NCBI GenBank assembly: GCA_022385805.1
Contig: MU277704.1
Span: 162,138-226,137 of the forward strand
DNA: 64,000 nt
Reading direction: 5' to 3'
Source: Pilatotrama ljubarskyi
Taxonomy: Eukaryota; Basidiomycota; Agaricomycetes; Polyporales; Polyporaceae
Shown one piece after another: positions 58,591 to 64,000 of this stretch; the stretch's first letter is position 1, and every line of letters starts with the position of its first letter. A program made the translations under genes and the position numbers. A model generated the notes under the pieces. That model was not told the origin of the DNA, ran no database searches, and worked only from the letters and a program-made list of their open reading frames with translations.

Positions 58591-60066
58591 CTATTGCCTG
58601 GACACCACCCTGCTCTTGACATGACACGCCGAACAGCTGCTGTGTCTGAATGAGTAATGCGTCGACTTCAGCATAGACCCGAGCACAGTTCCTTCGAAGT
58701 ACGGCTCCGGGAAGTGGTCCGCCTGATTCACGACGATTCTCTCGACCAGCCTGGGCGGGATACTTCCGGGCGGCGGCAGCGGCCCTCGCGTCGGGTCCTC
58801 GGTGACCTCGTCCAGACAAAGCACCAGTTCGCTCAGCTGCGGCAAGACGTCATGGTGTCTATAGAGCATGGACACGACGTTCTCTGCCGTCCAAACGCTC
58901 CCAATACACAGTTTGCGGAGGTGCGAAAAGGGCCTCAGCACCGCCTCCCAGTCGAGATCGAAAAGCACGTGCGGCGCCATGTGCAGCTCAAGATGCAGAA
59001 GAGCGGACGGATTGATGACGGCTGCGAGTTCTACCAAAGCGACCGGCAGCGCCTCAGGCAGTGTTTCGCCGCAGTCGGGGAAGATGATGGTCCATGCCTG
59101 CGGCGGAAGCGCGTTCTCGTCTGGTGAGCTCATGAGCGTGAGCGGACCGTCCTCGGTGTGGCCGGCGAACAACTGCAGTGCGCGGGTGCCCCGGATCATC
59201 GGGACCGCTGTTAGGTGGTCCTCCGGGAGGACCCCCAAGAGTACTCCAGACTGCATTGGTTCCCACATCGCGTCTCCGACGCGAGCGAGGATGGTCAGGT
59301 GCGCCTCCGCGGGTATTGTGATGTGGCCGAGGAACAGTTTGATGTCCTCGAACGTCTCGTTGAGCTCGACGATGCGAAGCTCGCGCAGATTTACGTGGAC
59401 CATAGTCGCGTCACCGTCCAGCATGTAGGGGGGAAGTGTATCGTGCAAGATCAGGCTTTCGAGAGCCGGAAACGCATCGAGGGTCGTCAGGAGGTCGTAC
59501 TGGGAAACATCGCCTCCCCAATGGGCGGCGTGCCATATCTGATTGAGTACGAGAACCGTGACTCCCGGCATTTGACTCGTCGGATGTGGCAGGATTTGGG
59601 TCGCCTGCAAGGAGTGGAGGGATGGGAAGGCTGCAGGGTTCAGCAACATCTTCGGCGCTTCCGATGCTAGGCAATGAAGCGTCAACGAGCTGATGGAGGG
59701 CGATATGTGCTCCAGTCGTCTCTGCAGATCGGCAGTTTGGTCGGGGGAGAAACGTAGGAAAAGAGAGCTGATTCGAGCCGCGTGGGCTCGCAGCGTTTGT
59801 AGCCACGGCCCGAAGTCTGTGGAATGAACGTCCAGTGAGAGGTCCAAGTTCAAGGCCTCGGAACGCTGCAAGAGTGTTGCAAAGTGGTCGGGCTCGCACC
59901 TTTCGTCGATGGCGATCTTTGTCCACAGGATAGGCGCGGTCACTGCGACTTCGTACCATCGGTTGCAGACCAACAGCACATTAATCCATGAGGTACGGTG
60001 ATGATCGCGGAGTAGGAGGAATACTGCAAGAAGCAGCTCCGTCGGGATATTATCTGCATGTGCCAT
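58591..60066 (-). CDS. F-box protein, tandem copy 2
   Basis: Intronless, 491 residues, starting MAHADNIPTELLLAVFLLLR. The architecture is the same as copy 1: F-box-like motif (TELLLAVFLLLRDHHRTSW, VLLVCNRWYEVAVTAPILW), irregular leucine-rich region, and a SCSACHVKSRVVSRQ end. The two proteins align along their whole length with many substitutions, some in the leucine-rich part, and both frames are open. So both are probably functional and diverging rather than a pseudogene pair. The sedolisin gene lies immediately upstream on the same strand. Confidence 0.88.
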   Translation of the reverse strand: MAHADNIPTELLLAVFLLLRDHHRTSWINVLLVCNRWYEVAVTAPILWTKIAIDERCEPDHFATLLQRSEALNLDLSLDVHSTDFGPWLQTLRAHAARISSLFLRFSPDQTADLQRRLEHISPSISSLTLHCLASEAPKMLLNPAAFPSLHSLQATQILPHPTSQMPGVTVLVLNQIWHAAHWGGDVSQYDLLTTLDAFPALESLILHDTLPPYMLDGDATMVHVNLRELRIVELNETFEDIKLFLGHITIPAEAHLTILARVGDAMWEPMQSGVLLGVLPEDHLTAVPMIRGTRALQLFAGHTEDGPLTLMSSPDENALPPQAWTIIFPDCGETLPEALPVALVELAAVINPSALLHLELHMAPHVLFDLDWEAVLRPFSHLRKLCIGSVWTAENVVSMLYRHHDVLPQLSELVLCLDEVTEDPTRGPLPPPGSIPPRLVERIVVNQADHFPEPYFEGTVLGSMLKSTHYSFRHSSCSACHVKSRVVSRQ

Positions 60067-60749
60067 AGGCCGTACAGTGGGGTGGCAGCCTGTAGTCCTC
60101 GATCAGTGTGTAGCATCAGAGGTTCCGAGCAGACACGAGAGCCGATGTGTCTGGTGCATACCTTGAGTCCGTGATGTTTACTGGTCCTGCGAGAAGCTGG
60201 TCTGGCGGGAGTTGAAGGTTGGGATGAAGAGCAGCGTGCCACGGGAAAATTGTAGGTGAAAGAGAATGAGAGTGAGCTCGTTTCCCTCGGATGGAGTCAA
60301 TATAATTGCCACGCAATAACAGCAACGCGAGTGGTCGTGCGTCGTGTGATCTCGTGGGCTGGGCCGTCGGTTTGTCATTCCTCACTGTGCATATCCCGGT
60401 AATATGGCTCATCTTGACAGCCTGGCTTCGCAAACGGACGCTCATACCGCTTGCGGAGCACTCGAGCCTGACATAAAACGCGGATGTTAGTGGGGGCCCG
60501 CGTCGCGTGCTTCAACTCAAAGTGCATCGCCGAGTGACACGGTAAACGATAGAGGCCGCTCAACATCACCTCCAATTCCCCATCATAGGTTGTACCTCCG
60601 GCGACGCATATGCAACATACTTAGGGGCTCAGGGGTGTGATTATACAGTAGTCCTTCGAAGACTGAGAAGTCCGAGTTCAGAGCGTGTGTCCGTTGTACA
60701 CATTTGAAAATGACGCTTTCGACAGCAAGCGTCCGGGGCACCACGGCGG
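60067..60749. other. F-box copy 2 upstream region / sedolisin 3' flank
   Basis: Aligns in blocks with the upstream flank of F-box copy 1. A possible leader intron donor lies near 60155 (TCAAG/GTATGCAC on the minus strand). No gene is seen. Confidence 0.45.
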
Positions 60750-63088
60750 TCAGAGTTCAAGCACTCCGAGGAGCTTGTCGAAGTCAGGCGTCCCGAGCCC
60801 GGTGACCTGCGGAACGCGACATACCAACGTTAGCACCGCAACGCTCCACATACAATCCCACACACATACCGGATCCCACCCAGGCACCGCCTCGAATCCG
60901 ACACTTTCCCCATTGCATTCTATGCTGCTGTTTCCACTCGTGATATCCTTCAACCCCTCCACGCCCTTCGAATACAGCCACGGATTCAAGAATCCCAGCG
61001 GACTCTTGCCCTTCTGCGCGAGCCGGTCGTTGATGAGCGCGATGACGCTCCCAAACGTCGGGCTCGCCGCGCTTGTGCCGTACAGGCTCGCTACCGTGTT
61101 CTCCCAAACGCGGAAGTCGTCTGCCTTCGCGGACACGTCGGGGAACCCGCGGCCGGACGCGTTGAACCTGCCTTCGGTAGCATTCGCGAGCGAGGAAGAA
61201 GTGAGGGTGGATAGGTAGGTAGAGACGGCGGAAGATTGATACGCCGGCGTGGGGTAGTAGTTGGAGAAGCCCCCGGAGGAACCGTCCCACGCCTCTTCGG
61301 GTGCGTAGCCTTGCGTACCACCGACGGAGGTGACGCTGCGAGTCTAAGTCAGAAGACAGGCGCTACGTTGCACGCAGGTGACATACTAGGGACAATTGGA
61401 TGGGAACGTCGGCGCGAAGGATGTGCTGTTCTGCTTGCATCCAACGCCACTATCGCCCGCGGCGAAGAGGATGGACACTCCGCGAGCTCCCAGTTGCGCA
61501 TACGCTTTGCAGAGTTTGCTACGCGAACCAACGATAAGTGTTTAGGCCACTTGAGCAGACCATCGAGATGCTCACTCGGTCAACTCAAAAGGCATGCTAC
61601 TCTCGGAGAAGCCGTAGCTAGTGGTCAGAACCTGCGGGGGGTTGTCCAGAGAGAGTAAGTAGTTGACCTCGTCGAGGTATCCTTCGAGGGCGCCATCCTG
61701 CCACTTCACGCCGACTATGATGTAATCGACGGACACGTTCGTAGCAAGGCCGACACTGTACTGAATGTCGAGCTCCTGTTCATAACATTGTTACTGAAGC
61801 TGGACTATTTGCAAACGGCCTGAGACTTACACCCTCAGACACGGAAGGCACGTCCTGGTCATTGTTCCCGCCGTCAACTAACGAGACTGTGAAGTTCGTC
61901 TTGGGGTCCATATCAGGACGATATTTCTTCAGGAATTCCTACAGGAGGAGCATAGGTGCGTTTACTGGTTTGACTGAGGGGATGGACACGAGACCCTACC
62001 TCGAGGAAGTCGTAGTGCGCGTTATTCCCGAAGCGGCCAGTCACGCCAAGCTTGTTCGACGCCACAACGGCCACAGTAGTAGGAATGTTGTACAGCTCCT
62101 GCAGGCAAGCCGGAGTTGTCCCATTGGAGCACTTCGACGACGATTCCCGGGGAGAGACGGGTTCATGGAAGGATCGCCGTTTGAGGGTCATATTAGAATC
62201 GACGGGTTCCGGGAAGCTGGGGAGCCTGTCAGCACGTGGCCTCACCTCCTGACAATCCTGATGCACGTTCGGTAGATGTAGAAAGATTCTGAAAGAGGTG
62301 CTTATTCGGAAAGCCTCAGAGTCACAGCACTCGGTTGCGGATACCGACATTTTGCAGCATCGTTCACAGTGAATATGAGTACTCGCACCACAGTCCACGT
62401 AGGCTGCGCAAATGACTCGAGATGGTCGGGGTCGAGCAACGTAACTCAAGACACACTACTTCAGGAGGGTCCGGCATGCAGAGATGTACTCACACAGTGG
62501 TAGGGTGAATCACATCGATGTGACCCTTCAGACTAGCCGGGATGGAATAGGACAGAGTCCGGATTGCCTCCAGTCCAGAACTTCCATGGGTAAACAAGGA
62601 GAAGTCTGCGGCAAGGAGTGAATTGGCCTTGCTGACATCCACCTGGACTTCCATCCAGTCTCCCGCCGGTGTGAGGGTGGTCGCGTTCAAGCCATGCTCT
62701 GCCAGCCATGAATTGACCGCTGCCAGGCTTCGGGAGTTTGGAGCAGCGAGCTTGGCAGCCTAAGGGAATGCTCGCGCTCAAGAAGGGGATATTGAACGCG
62801 AAGGAACAGACATACCTCATCTTTTGACAGATGCTGGCCGTATCTGTCGCTCGAGGGATCGCTCACACTGTACAGCGCATTCACTACAGCATTGGGATCG
62901 TTCTGCGCGAGCGCTATCCGGAGCTTGAGCGGGGTGCTGGGAGCTGCGGGTCCAGCAAGAGAGAATCCAAGAGGCAAGTGTTCCCGCCGTTCATGTACGA
63001 GTAGCTCACGAGAATAACGAGAGAGAGGAGTAGCGAGAGCGAGAGAGGTAAAGAGCGCAAGTGCCAGGAGGCGTGTGGGGACGACCAT
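60750..63088 (-). CDS. sedolisin-family serine-carboxyl protease (S53), secreted
   Basis: Acid protease or tripeptidyl peptidase that works outside the cell at low pH. The start at 63086-63088 gives a signal peptide ([20 protein letters not shown]). The pro-domain follows ([44 protein letters not shown]). The mature part shows the [20 protein letters not shown] cleavage region, the catalytic Glu/Asp segment EGELDIQYS, the oxyanion Asp region [12 protein letters not shown] and the nucleophile [13 protein letters not shown]. The calcium site is DITSGN with [16 protein letters not shown] at the end. It has about 570 residues and eight or more short introns. A TATATA box lies at 63168-63173, 80 bp upstream. 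Substrate specificity cannot be told. Confidence 0.93.
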
Positions 63089-63167
63089 GGCGGATGATGC
63101 CAGTCGCAACGGTCAAGAAGAGAGGAGGAGAGGAGGCTGTATGCGCTCCGCGGTGAGGCGGAGAGGG

Positions 63168-63173
63168 TATATA
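63168..63173 (-). promoter_or_regulatory. TATA box of the sedolisin gene
   Basis: TATATA, about 80 bases upstream of the start codon, between the gene and a MITE-like element. Confidence 0.55.
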
Positions 63174-63212
63174 TGCGAGTGTGAACGTCATGTTTTGGAA
63201 GAAGGACCCCAT

Positions 63213-63479
63213 CACGAGGGGCAATGGCCCATGCTCTGGCCTGGAATAGGCAGGGGAAATGGGGTGAATTGTTTTCCTGGTTCTGGTCCGGAGCCAGTCT
63301 AGGAATCCGGACAATGGAGCACAAAGCGCCGCATTGATCGCGTTTCTTATCGATAAGTAGGTTTGCTTATCCAGATTCCGGACCCGAACCAGGCTGGCAA
63401 CCAGGTTGTCGACAGGAGTCCAGTTCAGTTCAAATTTCTGGCCTGTTCAGGAGGGAAGCGCGGGCCAATGCCCCTCGTG
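63213..63479. mobile_element. MITE-like inverted-repeat element, 267 bp
   Basis: 18-base inverted repeats at 63213-63230 (CACGAGGGGCAATGGCCC) and 63462-63479 differ at one base. Inner blocks also pair (CCTGGTTC with GGTCCGGA on both arms), around a central CTTATCGATAAG palindrome. CAT flanks both ends, too short to be certain as a duplication. No coding capacity. It lies 125 bp upstream of the sedolisin start codon. Confidence 0.7.
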
Positions 63480-63767
63480 CATTCGCAATGGTCGGCTCAT
63501 CAGAACACGAACCCCTTTCCTTTTTGGTCAACTATCGGGCGCTGTCCCGCCACCCCGCTACCAACCTGGGAGGACCTCTCTCTTGCTTCGACCGTCAATA
63601 CATCATGCGCAAATGTCAGGCTAGAAATAGTACTGCACAAAATTATATGAGCGGGGGTGTCTGTTGTCATAACATGATAGCAAAATCCGTGAAGAGATGC
63701 GACCATCCACTCGGCGCATCGCCTCGTCTATCCAGTCCACGGGGTCGTGACGCCTCACTGAACCACC
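63480..63767. other. intergenic, element to window-edge gene
   Basis: About 290 bp with nothing recognisable. It should hold the 3' end of the edge gene. Confidence 0.4.
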
Positions 63768-64000
63768 TCAGATGCTGTCCAAGAAGGCGTTGACGTCCCT
63801 CTTGGAATGGCCGCCCTCCTCCCACTCATGCGTAACAGCATCCGTGAGGGCTTGCAGGCGCTTGCGCTTGTCCGCACCGTCCTCCCCATACGCCTTCGCG
63901 AGCACGTCCCGGGCCTCCTCCTTCAGTGCCTCGATCGTGCCGATGGGCTTCCGGCCATTGCGGTAGATCGCGTGCAGGCCGTGGCCCGTGCGCACCTCGA
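63768..64000 (-). CDS. carboxyl-terminal end of a probable UDP-glycosyltransferase-like protein (partial)
   Basis: The frame is open to the window edge and reads EVRTGHGLHAIYRNG, then GTIEALKEEARDVLAKAYGE, KRLQALTDAVTHEWEEGGHS and KRDVNAFLDSI before the stop at 63768-63770. This helical end resembles the carboxyl end of basidiomycete family-1 glycosyltransferases as I remember them. The catalytic donor-binding motif would lie outside the window, so the name is tentative. Confidence 0.45.
   Translation of the reverse strand, partial: EVRTGHGLHAIYRNGRKPIGTIEALKEEARDVLAKAYGEDGADKRKRLQALTDAVTHEWEEGGHSKRDVNAFLDSI

Noticed and set aside
1..64000. CRISPR arrays, rRNA, tRNA genes, bacterial-type operons or a biosynthetic gene cluster
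   Set aside because: I saw no spaced direct-repeat array, no tRNA T-arm in a plausible cloverleaf and no core biosynthetic enzyme. The gene structure is plainly eukaryotic. A tRNAscan-SE run would settle the tRNA question.

Overview
This window looks like nuclear DNA of a basidiomycete fungus, most likely an Agaricomycete (polypore-type wood or litter decayer). The coding sequence is GC-rich. The genes are split by many introns of about 45-65 bp with GT..AG ends. The gene set includes a sphingolipid C9-methyltransferase, an RTA1 exporter, an OPT transporter, a copper-radical oxidase of the glyoxal oxidase type, a secreted sedolisin and F-box paralogues. White-rot ecology is an inference from the oxidase alone.

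Layout. 1-2.6 kb is gene-poor and AT-richer and carries non-autonomous DNA transposons. 2.6-6.9 kb (-) is UTP22/NOL6. 7.16-7.48 kb is a hAT-type MITE. 8.5-10.0 kb (+) is an RTA1-like exporter. 10.4-11.5 kb (-) is a ubiquitin-conjugating enzyme with a long tail, divergent from 11.9-13.4 kb (+), a protein with only the N-terminal domain of GTPBP1/2. 14.4-19.2 kb (+) is an oligopeptide transporter and 19.5-21.7 kb (+) is UTP7/WDR46. 22.2-23.9 kb (-) is a sphingolipid C9-methyltransferase, divergent from YIF1 (24.2-25.5 kb, +), which contains a 130-N assembly gap. 26.0-27.0 kb (-) is an acidic orphan. 28.1-32.5 kb (-) is DNA2. 34.0-38.8 kb (-) is the SEA/GATOR2 subunit MTC5/WDR59, divergent from the INO80 subunit IES6 (39.2-40.0 kb, +). 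40.3-40.7 kb is a second MITE with a perfect 8-bp target duplication, just upstream of PUF6 (40.8-43.1 kb, +). Then come an orphan gene (43.6-44.9 kb, +), an alpha/beta hydrolase (45.1-46.3 kb, -), the glyoxal oxidase (47.3-49.7 kb, -) and a LanC-like protein (51.5-53.2 kb, -). The last 9 kb hold a TA-flanked transposon remnant and a tandem duplication of an F-box gene plus a sedolisin gene. One sedolisin copy is reduced to a fragment that has lost its catalytic serine. The right edge cuts a probable glycosyltransferase.

How the genes work together. Most are housekeeping genes. Three act in ribosome assembly (UTP22 and UTP7 in the small-subunit processome, PUF6 in the large subunit). Others act in DNA replication and repair (DNA2), chromatin (IES6), TORC1 signalling (MTC5), ER-Golgi traffic (YIF1) and membrane lipids (C9-methyltransferase, RTA1). 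Three divergent pairs share promoters of about 275-400 bp. I see no biosynthetic, defence or CRISPR-type system. The most unusual items are the SIM-bearing E2, the GTPase-less GTPBP-like protein, the predicted split start codon in IES6, the recent-looking MITEs and the F-box/sedolisin duplication. All gene models are read by eye: first and last codons were located in the sequence, but most internal exon borders are approximate.
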